Assembly (NCBI GenBank): GCA_036172665.1
Contig: CM069871.1
Coordinates: forward strand, 62,432,713 to 62,496,712
DNA from: Prosopocoilus inquinatus
Lineage: Eukaryota > Arthropoda > Insecta > Coleoptera > Lucanidae
Reading direction: 5' to 3'
DNA length: 64,000 nucleotides
Part shown: one piece after another, positions 9,690 to 23,900 of the stretch
Numbering within the stretch: position 1 is the stretch's first letter
Layout of the letters: every line of letters begins with the position of its first letter
The notes under the pieces: generated by a model
Told to the model about the DNA's origin: nothing
The model's database searches: none
What the model saw: the letters and a program-made list of their open reading frames with translations, nothing else
Position numbers and translations under genes: made by a program

Positions 9690-10913
9690 GTTTCCTAAAA
9701 AATGTTCCATCCCGTAGCAACATTATTTATGATCCGATTTTAATGGATAAAAAAATAAAACAAATGGTTTTAGATGTATTTTAAAACGGCTCTAATTTTG
9801 AGTTTTTCTAATGTTATCTTCAATATCTATCGATAGTCAACTTTTTTTTTTCAAATGGCTGCCTATATTTCTTTACCTTTAATCCAGTATTAGAGCAGTT
9901 TTTCTAAATCGTATGACGTATTAAAAATTATTATTTAGTGTGCAATTAATTAGAAAAATTAATAAAATTATTATTAACGTAATGAATGAAATTTTTAAGC
10001 TGGTCGTGGAAATTTGCAACAATAAACGACAAATGTCGTCCAGCTATCATTTTAAAAATATTTATAGTTTTCATTTTTGTTATTATTCCTTGTAAATTGC
10101 AAAATTTTGTAAAAATACTAACAGGCAAAATGGCATACAACAATCAACTAATGATATGTGAGAAATGTATGTCGAATGTAATAAAAATCGCAATCAAGAA
10201 TTGCGGCCTTACATTCAGCGTTTTCCTGATAAAGAAGTTTCAAGACTCTCGAAAGTTCGTAAGGCTCGAGGAACGTTTAAGATCCAACAGCAAAAGCAGC
10301 GCAGATTTGATGAAAATATTGAATTAAATGTTTTTTCTTGTTCAAGAAAATCCGCGGACATCAACTCGAGAAATTGCAAAGAATATTGACAGATCAAATC
10401 GAACTGTGCACGCAATTCTAAAAAGCACAAATTTAAATCGTTCCTCAAACAGACCAAGTAGTACAGGAAAATGATCGAGGTCGGAAGGAGCTATTTTCTA
10501 ACACTTAAATATGCTACAACGCGATCAACTTTCATACAGAAGAATTATTTGGTCTAACAATAACAACAATTAAAACTATAAATATTTCCAAAATGACGGT
10601 TGAACGACATTTGTCGTTTATTGCTGCAAATTTCCTCGGCTGACTTGAAAACTTCATTCATTATGTTAATAATAATTTTATTAATTTGCATTAACTGCGC
10701 ACCAAATAATAATTTTTAATACTTAGCTCTAGATTAAAGCTAAAAAAATATAGGAAGCTATTTGAAAAAAAAAGTTGACTATCGGCAGATTAGAAAAAAT
10801 CAAAATTAGAGCCATTTTAAAATACATTTAAAGCTATTTGTTTCCTTCTTTTATTTATTAAAATCGTATCATAAATAACGTCGCTATGGGATGGAATAAT
10901 TTACAGGACATAC
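9690..10913 (+). mobile_element. Mariner-like element with very long terminal inverted repeats
   Basis: The left arm (about 9690-10088) and right arm (about 10548-10913) are diverged reverse complements along almost their whole length. The match runs from CCATCCCGTAGCAAC on the left against GTCGCTATGGGATGG on the right to the inner AACGACAAATGTCG/CGACATTTGTCG pair. The roughly 460 bases between them hold only the first part of a mariner-type transposase. The element is therefore an internally deleted derivative that cannot encode a full enzyme. Confidence 0.7.
10165..10470 (+). pseudogene. N-terminal fragment of a mariner-like transposase
   Basis: Across a frame change the + strand reads a helix-turn-helix region: PDKEVSRLSKV, then TREIAKNIDRSNRTVHAIL and LKSTNLNRS. 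These resemble the DNA-binding half of insect mariner/Tc1 transposases. The catalytic DDE/D half is absent, and the right inverted repeat begins about 80 bases later. Frameshifts and stops make it non-functional. Confidence 0.65.
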
Positions 10914-11875
10914 CCGGTACATTAATTAGTAAACCCACCCCGTCTTCATTTGAGTTAGCTTCGAGGCAGCTTTTGAGAAAGTAACGCGTACTTGCCCCCA
11001 GATGACTTTAGTAACCAGGAGTATAACGTAAAAGTTTTAAGTGGCAGCAATAATTTTCTTAAAACAAAGGGTCTCGGTCCTGTGTTTTGGCAAATTCTGT
11101 GGCCATTTCATTAAACAAGAATCCAATCCCTTCGATTTGTTTATAACGAACGATATTTAGTTGTTGCAGAACAATTGCTTGGTTTTTCAAAACATTATCT
11201 GAGTAAGTTGTAAAGTAAAAAATTGATTAACATAGCTTTGAAATGGTCACTATCATATTTCTAAGTGCGTTTCATTAAGACGAGCTCTCGAAAAATAAGT
11301 TTCGTTTCATTTCGAATAAGTCGGGAGGTATTGTGGAGTTGTTTGTCGATGAAAGAAAAAGAAAGAATCATTGCATGAATGGTAAACCCGTTGATTTCGA
11401 ATTTTGTTACTTTTTTCTTTGGTGGATTAAATGACCATTGGACAAACACCCGGTTTGAAAAGCCGCGCCTTTCGATAAACAGTTATAATAACATGAGGTC
11501 TTCAATGGAAACAACGAGCAATGACGACCAGCGAACGCCGTACTTTCTAAAAGACATATCTCTTACACCTCTCCTCACCTGGCTGGCCCACGATTATTAG
11601 TACGATCACCGCAGCGCGAGTGCGAGCATGGCGCGTTGAATGAAAACGGATAGCCTGACGAGCCCAAAAAAAAATAAACAACAGGAACCGCTGCGATGAT
11701 TTTCAGATTCGCCTGAAACATGCTGGCATGCGATTTTGAAAATGGGAACGCCGAACAGAACGCGCCTGCAAGATGCGTGCGTGCGTATTTAATCCACAGG
11801 TGACGGACTACTTCGCAGGAAGTCGAGCAGCAATCAATCAAAAATTGATTTAATCGCGGCGGAAAATGTGAGAAA
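10914..11875 (+). promoter_or_regulatory. Upstream region and leader of the Cad96Ca gene
   Basis: From about 11560 to 11875 the sequence is clearly less AT-rich than its surroundings, with GCGCGAGTGCGAGC and several CGC-rich stretches. This is what is expected of a 5' untranslated exon and promoter just ahead of the first coding exon. No convincing TATA box was found near a fixed distance. The rest is AT-rich and without recognised elements. Confidence 0.35.
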
Positions 11876-11981
11876 ATGACGAAAAGTGTTAGTGACACGT
11901 CCAAAAAAATGCCTCTCCTTAATACGGCCGCGCTAATAACGTGGTGCGTTTTGCTTTCTCTGACTTGGAATACGACACCGG
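11876..11981 (+). CDS. Cad96Ca: Cad96Ca exon 1: signal peptide
   Basis: The exon encodes the start Met, a short basic and polar stretch, then the hydrophobic [16 protein letters not shown] core of a signal peptide, ending CCG G before the donor GTGAGC. A second Met at residue 12 could also serve as start and leaves a more typical signal peptide. Its single leftover base joins the TT of exon 2 to form Val36. Confidence 0.85.
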
Positions 11982-14900
11982 GTGAGCTTTCTCTTTTTTT
12001 TTTTCTAATTTGTTTTCCATAAATTTAGGTCTGCGAAGATGGACGGTGCTGGTTTTTAGCACATCGACGAATACGAAAATTATTGCCGAAGTAATTGCAG
12101 AGTGTTCTCAAGGATAATCGACGTCTGAACGTTAATTTTAAAATATGAAATCACCTGTCGGTGAAGTACACACACTTCTTCTGTAACCCACTTTCTACGC
12201 AAATAATTGTGAATTGGCGGAGAATAATGCACCATGTGATCACGCTTTTACCTACTTTAAATACTGAAATATTATTTTCCGGCGCTAATTTAACAGTTTT
12301 CAAGTTCGTTTTAAAATCAGAGATGTCTTTATTTTTTGTTCTTGTACTTTTATTATTGCAGACTTTGCTTAATCAACTTATCATACCTAATAAATATTCT
12401 TCGAAGTTGCACAGATCATTACACTCAACGCTGTACAGTTAATACAATACGTATTTTACAAAAGACCAAATGTTATATGTACTTACGCTTCATGTAGGTA
12501 TGTAGCAGCATCTGTTCATGGAACGTTAAAGCTGTTATAAGAGTTTCCCGTCTTTAACATTGCTTGAAATGTTTTCCGTTTATCACCTTTGATTGAAACT
12601 TAATCTTTTCGATTTAATTTAATTAATTTAATGTGTCTTTTTTAAATAAAGGAGATTATTATTATAATCACCGCAGCATTTTTACACCTTGTATACCGAA
12701 AGAAATGTGCAGTAGAATTTACTCACGAACAGAATTGAAATTGTTGGATCAGTTAAAAACATTGACTGTGAAATATTAAACTTATATTAACAAGATTTCT
12801 CTGTTTAATATTCAAAACATTTTTCAGTTCTTTAATAATTATTGTTTAGTTCTAGAGTGTTGAGATAACTGAATAAATTTGAAGTGAAATATAATGGTAT
12901 GTTTTTGATTGGAATATTGGAATGTACCACATTCAATTTGAAGTTGTGCAGTAATGCAGTTTTTTTAGCCCCCGATTATATGTAATGACTGATGCCAATA
13001 TTTCCCCACGCTCACACGTCATCGCCCAGTTAAATATTTTGCAGTGCAAGACCCAGAGTTCAGTATTTATAAACGGTATAAACCATGAGAGTTGGAGTTG
13101 GAACAATACAAGTACATACAAGAAACAAGGAAAAAGAACACACAGAACAAAATACAATATTTAAAGTAAAAAAAAAATAGAAAAGGTGACGGTTTGGCAA
13201 AAAAGTCGAAGGAAGATAACGTGGTGGAAACTAAGTCATGTCAATGTCTTAGGAAAAGATTGAAGGAGTTATAATGAACTTAAACTTATGAATAAGTGTA
13301 GGAAAAAAAGAACTTTCAAAGCGATTGTCTACACTTTTACACAATTGAACATTACATAAAAAACATAATTTTCCTTCATTAATAACTTTCCTCTACAATT
13401 CCCGTTTGCCAATTTTTTAAAGGGTGTTTGAAAATACGATAAAAATTCTTCGTTTGTTCTTAATTCTTGAGAGAAGTCCCCCAAATGTCTCAATATGGAT
13501 TCAGAAACAAGCAAATCTGCAGTGCAAACAGAATACGCTTATGATTTACTTACCTTCGAGTTTTCCCATAGGTAAACCATACAACCATACAATTTAACAA
13601 TGATACGGCTTGTGTTCCAATCCAGTAACACAGAATGAAGCACTGTGGTTTATGATTAAAAATTTTGCTTTAAATGTGCCAAAAACTCCAATAATTATTT
13701 CCTTTAAAACATGAAGACTGTAACACAAGTTATTTTGTACTATACAGGCTGATTCGGAATAAGTGTTCGACCCGTTAGGAGCGTATTCACTAAGGTCATG
13801 CAAGTGCGAAATTGCAAGAAATAAATCTAGTAGAGACATTTCAAAAATCAACCTCCTCTGAATCCGAAATGAAAATTGTGATTCATTTCTTACGTATGCA
13901 TACACAAGTCAGAAATTCCAATGAATGAATTACGTATTACACATTTTCTTCCGCAGAAAGCCATAAATAGAAATGTTTTACGGTTTTATTTCAAGATAAA
14001 CGCTAGTGTTTCGTTCTATTCCACGCGAGTTCATTACTCTTGTAAAGCAATATAGTCGTACTTTCTGTTTCTGTGTATTACCTGTGGTTGACTTATTTTG
14101 AATCGTCCAGTATGTACGTAACTTGTTATACCTTCATATAAGTAGCAAATATTAGTCCAACATCATGAAATAGAAAAAGGGTTAAAACGCACCACGTCAA
14201 TGGGAGTACTGATTCTTCAGCAAAGTTCCAGTCAAAAATTCAAGAAAACCGTAAGGAAGATGTTATTACATTCATTAATGTTTTTAGAATATAGGAGACC
14301 ATTTCGAAACTAATTTTAGATTTAGAACCTTGGAGAGAGAAAGAAAACAGCTATGTATTTGCCTAAACTGATCGTTTATCTGAGACTTACAACTTGTGCA
14401 TGAGGAGACTGACAAGAAGAAAAGTTTTTTTCGTAATTTCATGGTGCAGAGAATTGAATTGAACATGCTCAAAGAAATTTCTAAACGCTGAATAAAGATT
14501 TTGTGAAGTATTAAAATATTTATTTCTGTGAGCGTGTAATATAATGAACAAATGGTAAACAGTATAGCTATTTACATAAACAAATACTTTGTATCTGTTA
14601 AAAGGCTTTAGTTCATATTTAGAAAAATTGATTAATTTAAAATAAGTTTTCTTAATTATTTTTCCCCTTTTGCTAATTATTTTCTCCTAAATAATTATTT
14701 TTAAAAAGCTGTACGCTAAATTGCTCAATTAACGAAAGGTTAGTGCAACACAAAAAGTACTCTTTGTAAAAAAGTTATTTTCTAATCATTAGATGTTTGT
14801 TTGTACATGTAATGTACTTTTAAACTCATTTAGAGTCATTGTTTCTTCGTACTAAGTAATTTTTTGTTCTTCTGAAATTTTCAGCAAACTTAAATTTTGT

Positions 14901-17900
14901 CGCAAACTAGTTCAAAAACTACGCTTTATTTTGGCATAATTAAAAATAATTACTTTTGCTTACTACGGGAAAGCTAAATTAGTTAAGCACTGTGGTCGAA
15001 CGTAATTAACCTGTCATTTTTTTTTTTTTTCTTAACCTGACATAACAACCACCGGTTTGCATGATGAGATGAACACGAGAGTCCTTGACACTAGTAGTTT
15101 TGATAAAAATAAAAAATGCGGTTAGAGCATTTCTTGAGTATAAAATCATTTAGAAAATATTAAGGCGAACGTTTGTAAATTGGAAAAAATAAACTCGGAA
15201 ATTATTCTCACCCATAACAAAATAATTTCCAGTTTTCAAGAAGTTATGAAATTAATGGCATAATCTCTGTTTACGATACATACATTAAGAATACATTCGA
15301 TTTTATAGTTTACCTCGTTTTTCTGGAACTATTGAAAATATAACCCAGCTATCGAAGTTTTTGGTAAATTAATAAATAATATTTTCCTACGAATAGTTTT
15401 ATACAATTTTTTTTTCTGAAATCAGAACGAACTTCGATATAACCCAATTGTCACAATTTATTACCAGAGCAAATAAACTAGCGATCTAGAGAGCGTTGAC
15501 CTAGCAAAAACGATTTGTATTCACTATTCAGTCAAGCAATAATTTTAAAATATTTATCCGAATAAATTTTTATTTCGGTAAAGGTATCCGTGTAATAATA
15601 AAAATTTTATTGGAACTGAACTCATGCAGTTTTCTGTTCACAAGTTACATGTGTTCCGCCAAGTTCACCTTAACGCTTCTCTGTAATTAAATTAGTTTTA
15701 ATAGCTTACCAAACTTGGGTTAATAATTACTAATTAGCTTGTAACAATAACTAAAAAAAAACTATAATTTAAAAAATAATCTAAAATCTAACGGTAACCG
15801 AAAGAATTCAAATTATAAATAGTGTTACGTAATAGCGTTTTCACTTCATCTAGTATTGTTACAAAACAATTTAAAGTCGGTATTGTCTACTTGTAAATTT
15901 TGGAAAACAGATTTTGATTTTTAAAAAATAATTTTGGTGGATTTTGTTATTTTCATAGGCCAGTGGTTATTGTGGTGTACTTTTGATCCACAATTCATTT
16001 ACATCATACTCTTAATAATAGAATACAAACGGAAATCAAATTACAGAACCGAAGCGATTTATTTGACATTTAACGTTATTCTTTGAATGATTTCAACGCA
16101 GGACTTAACCGTGATCTTTAACATGACATAGTTCAAGTAATGTTACAAAAAATAGCAACATCCAAGCTCTATTGCAATTGTAATTAATTGTATTTTAATT
16201 TCAAGATGATACTAGATGAATCCACCGGTGCTACTTTCTAATACATTATTTAATGAATAAATATTGCATTGAGAGAGAGAGAGAGAACTATGAACTGTTC
16301 CATAAGACATTAAATGGTATGAGTAAGAATGCGGAATCTAAAGTTAAAACAATAAAGAAACAACAATTAATAAATGCTGGGTAACGGATAGGACATAATA
16401 GAAAGACGTTAAGAATTTTTTTGAACAATTGTACGATGCAAATTACAAATAAAAAGACTCGCTAAATCGTTTGGGGGAATGTTCAAATGAAATACAAGAG
16501 ATAAATGACTTGAGAACTAAAAGTACTCAACTACTCAAGAACTAAAAGTACTCAAAGAAGCAGGAGTGGATGAAATAAACAAGGAACCAATCAAATACTT
16601 AGGGCCATCTTGAAAGGAGGAATTTTTGTCTGTGTATCATATTTTAAACGTTGAAAAGGAAATGTGTACCGAAGATCCGCATATAAAGCAGGATTATTAA
16701 AAGAACCGCAATAACCACAAGGAAATGTCGCTGCTGTACTCTACACTAAAAGTATACGATATAATTATAAAAAATAAACTTGAACAAATTATAGAAATAT
16801 ATTTCGTAGATGACCAGAGCGGTTTTAGACCAGGACAAACCATCATGTGTTGGTTCGTTTTTCGGACACTTTCGGAATTTTTTTCATCCTTGCTTATCAT
16901 ATTGAAAGAAAACCGTTAAGGCAGTTGAAAACGCTTTAGATATCTTTTAAAATTCTGAACAAATTATAAATTATTTCTTTGCAGTTTTACTCAAACAGTA
17001 CAATACTTATTTATTTCTCTGTCTGAAAAACAAAACAACGTAGTGTATATAGTTGCCCAACTCAAGCTGTGTAAAAGGTTCCTGAATAAGAATCAAACCT
17101 GATCTGGCAATGTACTTATAAAACGATTAATCCCAATTTTAACGTACGGTGCTGAGAATTGGGTGCTGAATAATACGCAAAAGAATAGATTAATTATAAG
17201 CTGCCGATGCAAGCTCCCTAAGAAAGACTTCTAAAGGTAAAAGAACAATTAGAAAATAAAATAAAGAAACTTGAGGATAACTAAAGATAAAATCCCTGAA
17301 AACGAAAACAGAAGAAAAGAAATGTAAATAGATAAATATTTGCTCAGAATAGATAAAAGTAGGCTTAATAGGTTAAGAAGGTTTGGAAAGTCGGGAAAAT
17401 AGACAAAAACAGAAGGACACGACGCAGAATAACAACGTAGCCGAGGTACTACGTGGGAAAGGAAAGACATGGGAGGAAGCTCCAATTATAATTATAAATC
17501 AGAGTCAGAAAGGAATGGTATAACTTTGTAGAAACAAAAAAGTGTACTAGAAAACATCCAATAGCTACATTAGACAAACATTCAGTTTCAGTTTTTCATA
17601 ATTTGAATTTATTATTAATAACACGCGTTGAATATTTATTAGTTTACAGAAACAAGAAGTGACCAGTTTTGACTAAAATAAGTGCAGAATATAAATCAAT
17701 TAGGTAATCCTTCTTTTTGAAAATAACTACGGAAGTCTGCATTTTTTATTAATTCTGTAAATATTACTATGCGAATATTTTATTAAAATTTATGGCTGTG
17801 GTTTTCAGTTATTAAAAAAAAAATCTGTTACTGCAAATAAGTTCACACCTATGAGTACAACTATGCTACCACCTTCAGTCATTCACAAAATGGCATTTTC

Positions 17901-20900
17901 AACTGGAGATTTGAGGAAGAGACAATATCCGTTGGTTCAAACACGAAGTATTTTTAACTTTTATTCTTATTCTTATCTTACTGAAGTTGGGAGCTTAACT
18001 GTCGAAATAAATATCTTCGGTTATAAATGTATTGTATTGTGGTATATGGTGGTATATGTATATTTCTAAACCAGTGTGTATCTCCTTCACTGTTCTTAAT
18101 TTTTAGCATTTTCAATGAGTGAATTTTTTGAATGGTCTACGTACCTTTATCCTTCAAATTAAAAAAAAAATAATAATTAGCATTACGTAGATATTTTTTT
18201 CTCATTCAATTAATTAGTTCCGCTGCTGTAATTATCGTGTGATAAGGAAATACAGAGGTAATACGTAGTTGCTTGTAAAAGAGTTGTGAATGAAATAAAT
18301 ATCTGCGAGGTTAAAACAAGAAAAAGATCGAAATTTATTTTATTAAAGAACCCCACTTTCAAATTAGGTCTAAATTATTCGACCCTTATGAAGTGTACTT
18401 AGCTCCAGATTTACAAATACGGCTCAACTTTGAGCTGAGGCTAACCCTACCAACGATTATTTCAACAATCGTTGTGAAGGATTTAAGCTTCGGCTCAAAG
18501 TTAAACATAGTCATTGTGACTGTGCCTTAATGACGTTCCTATAGGAAAAAAAGTTTAAATAACATGATAATTAAATGGGATACCTAACTATTTACCATTT
18601 GAGAAGAAAGAGTTTATATTTATGAAAAAGGAGTGTAATTTATATAATTGCAGAAGCTTCTTATTTCCAATTGCGTATATTCAAGTACACATATAATTTT
18701 CGTCTATCGTAACTCACAAAAAAGAGGTATTTCCTATCAATTTGCAGTTAAAGTTTTTGAAATCATTAATCACGTACTTTCTAGTAACGTTTTCGATTTG
18801 CAATCAGTGTTTACATTTGTTTCGAAATGTTTTGTAATATTAAAAATGTTTTTGGCCTTATGTAATAACAAGGGAAGCAGATACTCTGAGTGCAGCAAGT
18901 ACATACAAACGAATAATAAAAAACGCTATTAGGCTCATATGACACGATGTCATATTTTTTTTGGATCAATTTTGTTACAAAGTGAGAGACACTAAATATC
19001 TATTGATAATTCTCCCCTAGTTTTAATAAATTTGTACATACGTACAATTGTCTAGTCTAATAAATGATTTTTTATCTGAAATGTTCATATTTTCGTCAAA
19101 TTTTACTTCTAAATTAATTTTATCTCAGTATACCTATGTGAGAAAATTACTTAAACGTTAGGCCTTCCTGCCGTTAGGCTAATTATGAGTTGGGGCTGTT
19201 GTTTCATTTTTTCGGTTTGCATATCTCCTCCCATTTTGTGCTCGATTTCTTGCTTCTTCCCATTTTATTTCTTTCTTTTGTAGATATTTTAAATATTCTC
19301 TAAACCCTTCTCCCCATGTTTTTCTTGGTCTACCTCTTCTTTCCGTGACAGGTTGTTTAGCCTTGTATACTTTCTTTGTTATTTTGTTATCTTACATTCG
19401 TAGCACGTGTCCGAATCATCCCATTTGTTTTCTTCTATTCTATCTAAAATTGGTGTTGTTAAGTTGTTGTCTGATTGCGTATTCTATCATGTCTCTTCTT
19501 ATTTAATATTTGTCGTAACAACTTAATTTCTGTATCGTTCAGCCTACGTCCTCATTTCTATAGCGTTCGCCCTACTTCTTGTTTCCTGGTTAAGAACCCA
19601 ACTGTCATAGATTTTTATTGGCATTGTCACCTTCTTGTAAACTTCGGTTTTGACTTTCTTTGGTATTTCCTTCTTCGCCAAGATGGACGTCCTGATTGCT
19701 TTGAATAGTCTTCCTGCAGCCTCTGTTCGTGCATTAATTTCCTCGTCTATTCGATTTTCTTGGTTTGTTAGCACCCGTATTTATATTCGTCTACTTGTAC
19801 AAGCTTGTCTCTTTTGGCAGCGCAGATTTGATGTCTTCTTTGTTCTCTCGATATTATCATGGTTTTTGTTTTATATACATTGTGTTTCATTCCCCTTTTT
19901 TCCATTTTAGGAATGTAGGCACTCAGATTTTTTTATAGCGCTTGTCTTAATTTTGCCAATAACACCATGTCATCTGTAAACGTCAATCCCGTTAATATCT
20001 TGCTTTTAAACTTCTGGAATCATAGTAATTTGTTAGTCTTGGTGTGCACTCGTTGTCATCCATCACCAAGCTAAACAGGAGTGGACTAAGAAATCTTCCT
20101 TGTCTAGCGTCTTCCTTTGTGCTAAATGCTTCCGATATTTCACCTCTTATTCTTACAACGCAAGAGCTTTCTTCATATCAGCTTTTAACCGCTCTTATCG
20201 TTTCTGGTTGTATCCCTCTTTGTACTAAACCTTTCCATATCTCTTTCCTTTTCCTTTTTCGTATGTCGAATGCTTTTCCTAAATCAGTGAAGCATACGTG
20301 CACTTTCTTGTTGTTTCTTATTGTTCTTTCTTTTCTCCTAAAACCAAATTGTGCTTCATTCAGTGTTTGATCCACTTGTTCTCTTATTTTTTTCAAGGAT
20401 TCTCGAGAATAGTTTTTCCGGGACACTTAGTAATGTTATTCCTCGATAATTGTTACAATCTCTGCTATCTCCATCTTTTATAAATTGGAACTACAATCCC
20501 TATTTGCCTTAGGAACTTTACCTTCCTTCAATGCTTTGATGAATATCTCCCTTAATACTAGCATTCCTTCTCTTAATATCCTGCGTATTCAATCATTTCT
20601 GATGTTACCTCGTCGATTCCTGTTGATTTTTGTAATAACATCATAAATAAAGTATTCGTCAATTTGAATGTTTTCCTGTTTTTAGTTTCTGGATAACTTC
20701 TTTTGCCTCCTCAGTCTTGATCTGCGTAACCTCCAGTATCTCTGTTCTCTTCCTATCTTCTTGCTTGGCTTCATCTTGAGTTTCTTCACTTGAAATAATT
20801 TTTGGAAATAGTACTTCCAATCTGTCCATCACGTCTCTGTTCTCCTTTAATAGTGTGCCATTTTGTTTCTTTATTTCGTGAAAGCTATGATTCTTTTTAT

Positions 20901-23900
20901 TCTTTAATACATTGAAGAATTATTTGCTATTCTCCTCATACGATACTTTTAATCTGTTTCCAAACTTCTCCTCTTCTTTTTGGCGTTTGTATTTCCTCAG
21001 CAACTCTTTTCCCTACCTTCTTCTATTCTTCTTCCTTTGTATTTTTGTATTTCCTCCACGTTACTTTCTTGTCTTTAACTTTTTTGTGTTTCTTTGTTCC
21101 GTCATTCTGTTCTTTGAACATTATCTTCCATTATTTTTGTTTTCTTTGTTTTCTTTCTCAATCATTTTTTCTGTAATTATCCAGTCCATTCGAACCTCTC
21201 TTTGTAATCATCTAAAAACTTTCTCTAGTTCTTCTTGATATCTTTTCCTTGCTTTCTCGTCTTTCAACTTGTAGCTTTTGACTTTCTCTTTCTTCTTTCT
21301 TTTTATCTCTTTAGGATTGTTGTTTTGCTTTGTAAGTATTTTGGCTTTGAGTAGGTGGCCTCTGTATACCCTTACATATTTGGCCTTATTCTATAACTGT
21401 TTGTCTACCAAAAAAATAGTCAATGATTGATTTTTTACCACTTTTTCTTTCTCATATAATCTTGTGGATTTCTTTATGTTTGCAATTTGAATTTACTTTT
21501 ATTAGTTGTTGGTCTTCGCAGCATTCTCTAATTCTGTTTCTGTTATTATTCCGCCTCCTTCTGTTCCCATGTATTCTTCTATCGCTCCGTTGTTTCCAAT
21601 GTGAATATTCATCTGTTAAAATTACAAAATTTTCGTCATAATTAAATTGTAAAACCGCCGTTTACTCATTGTGGTAAACTGTTGTATAATTTGTGGTATT
21701 TATTATTATATCATATATTTGAATTCGTTTGAATGAATTATTAAGTTAAATATTGTAAAAACAACACACATGCAGTTGAGATTACTTGATATTGTAAGCG
21801 TCGATAATATCTATGTAAAATAATATTTTTTTGTAATATTTTTAGAATTCATAATATTAAAATATTCATCCATTTCAATATTTACCTGCTTACGGTATTA
21901 ATTAATAATAATAATAATAATAATAATTAATACAGGGAGATTCAGGCAACCTTTCCATTAAAAGTTTACGGATTTCTCCTTTGAATTTCTGTTTCATATT
22001 TTGCAGTTATAAGTTAACGATAAGGATGTATCAAAATGTAATATTTTCCATTTTCGGACACTAATTTATAACCGCAAAATATGAAATAGAAATTCAAAGA
22101 GGAACTTTTTTAATGAAATGGGCTGCCTGAATCTCCCTGTATAGTAAGCATACTTACAGAATCTACAAGCTTTTTGGGTTGCAATTAAAGTCCTGTTCAT
22201 AACATCATCGTAATTTTAGAATACAGTACATATAATTAACTGTAATCTTAGCTACAAATTGATGCATCTTGATGATTAACCACAAATTGCCAGAAATTCG
22301 AATTGCGAAGAATTGTCAATCAAGCAAAAAAAGTTGAATTAATTTCTCTCTGCGTTAGAATTCAAGATTTGACCAAGAGGAAAAAAATTAAACGACTAAA
22401 GAAATTATATCATAAAATATAAAGCAATAAAAATAGAAAACATTGGTGACAAAAATGTATGAAAGGACGAGAAATTTTGATCAATAAAACTTGATCTTTA
22501 CGTTACAAAAATAGATTGAACCAAAAGAAAAAAAAAACGTGAAAGGTCGTTAGTTATTGCGAAAACTAGGAAAGAATTTCGACGCAGAAATATTAATAAA
22601 TGCCGGTCCGGTTTGTGCCTAGATATCTGTGATATCTATTAAATGCTATTAGCCATGAACGAAGGCGAGCGTGTTCAGAGAGACAAAGTTCGTTTTGTGG
22701 GCCACTTATTTACCGACCTGCCCGCGCAGTGAAAGTGTGCGGCAAACCCGATCCGGTTGCTATTAAAAATCCGTCCCGTGAAATAATAAGCGCTAAAAGG
22801 AATTCCACTTCCTTTTCGAGAAAATTACGATGGCAGAGATTGACGATTTGTTTCCATCGTGCATTACGATGAAATTCGACGTTGCGTCAGCCTTGACCGG
22901 ACGCATTAAATGTTTAATGAAATTTTGTAACGCTGAGAAAAGTGAAGGACGGCGCGACGCAGGAATGTTTTCGGATAATTCCAATTTATGAGCCGCTTTC
23001 ACTTTTGAGAAAAGCGAGTGCGTCACTCAGCAGGATACGCAAAAGATATCTGGCACATACAAATTTCGCATCCTACCAAGAAACATGTAAAATATGTAAA
23101 TTAGCCACTAAGTTACAGATTACCGAAAAGTGAAGGTTATTACTAAAGAGCGGATTCTATGCTAAATGCATATTGCATGCATATTTTGCATATTTGAGCA
23201 TTTTGTTCAATTTTCGCATATTTCTTAAAAACGTGCATATATATGCATATTTGAAAGAATTTGTGTCGAAGTGAGTAAATTTTTTCCTGAATTCTTAATT
23301 CGTCAGAACATGTTGTTGCATTAATTAGGGTCTAGTTTGCACCCTTCTTGGGCTTAAGCAGGCAGAATTTTCCAAGTAGTGAATTAGGGATTTCCAAGTA
23401 CTTTCTTAACGATGCGGTGGGGCGTTCATGTTTGCAATATTGTTTTATCACTTCTTCACGGATTATTAGTCGGTTATTGCTGCGAACGTTTAGTTCTTCC
23501 GTAAAAGTATTTTTGTTTGTGAGAAGTGCAATATGCCGAAAGACAATTCGAGCCTGGTTAATTCCTGGATCAGAAGCTATCCCGAGCTTGCTTACACCAA
23601 TGGAAGCGTATTCTGTAAAGCCTGTAGTAAAATGGTAAGTTCTAAGTTTGTTTTCTTCCTCCTTAGGTAAATATTTGCTTGGTTCTTGAATATTGAAAGT
23701 TCAGACAGTTTAAAAAAATTCAAGTTCTTGTTGTAGATACCAACCCAACGAAACTTTTCGGTCACACAACATGTCGGGACAGAACTACACAAGTCAAAAT
23801 GCAAGAAGATGAATGAATCGAAAACATTTCAATTACCCTTAGACAGTGGACCGTCGTTGATGACTTCATCAAATGAACAACAAGAATTTAATGCTGATTT

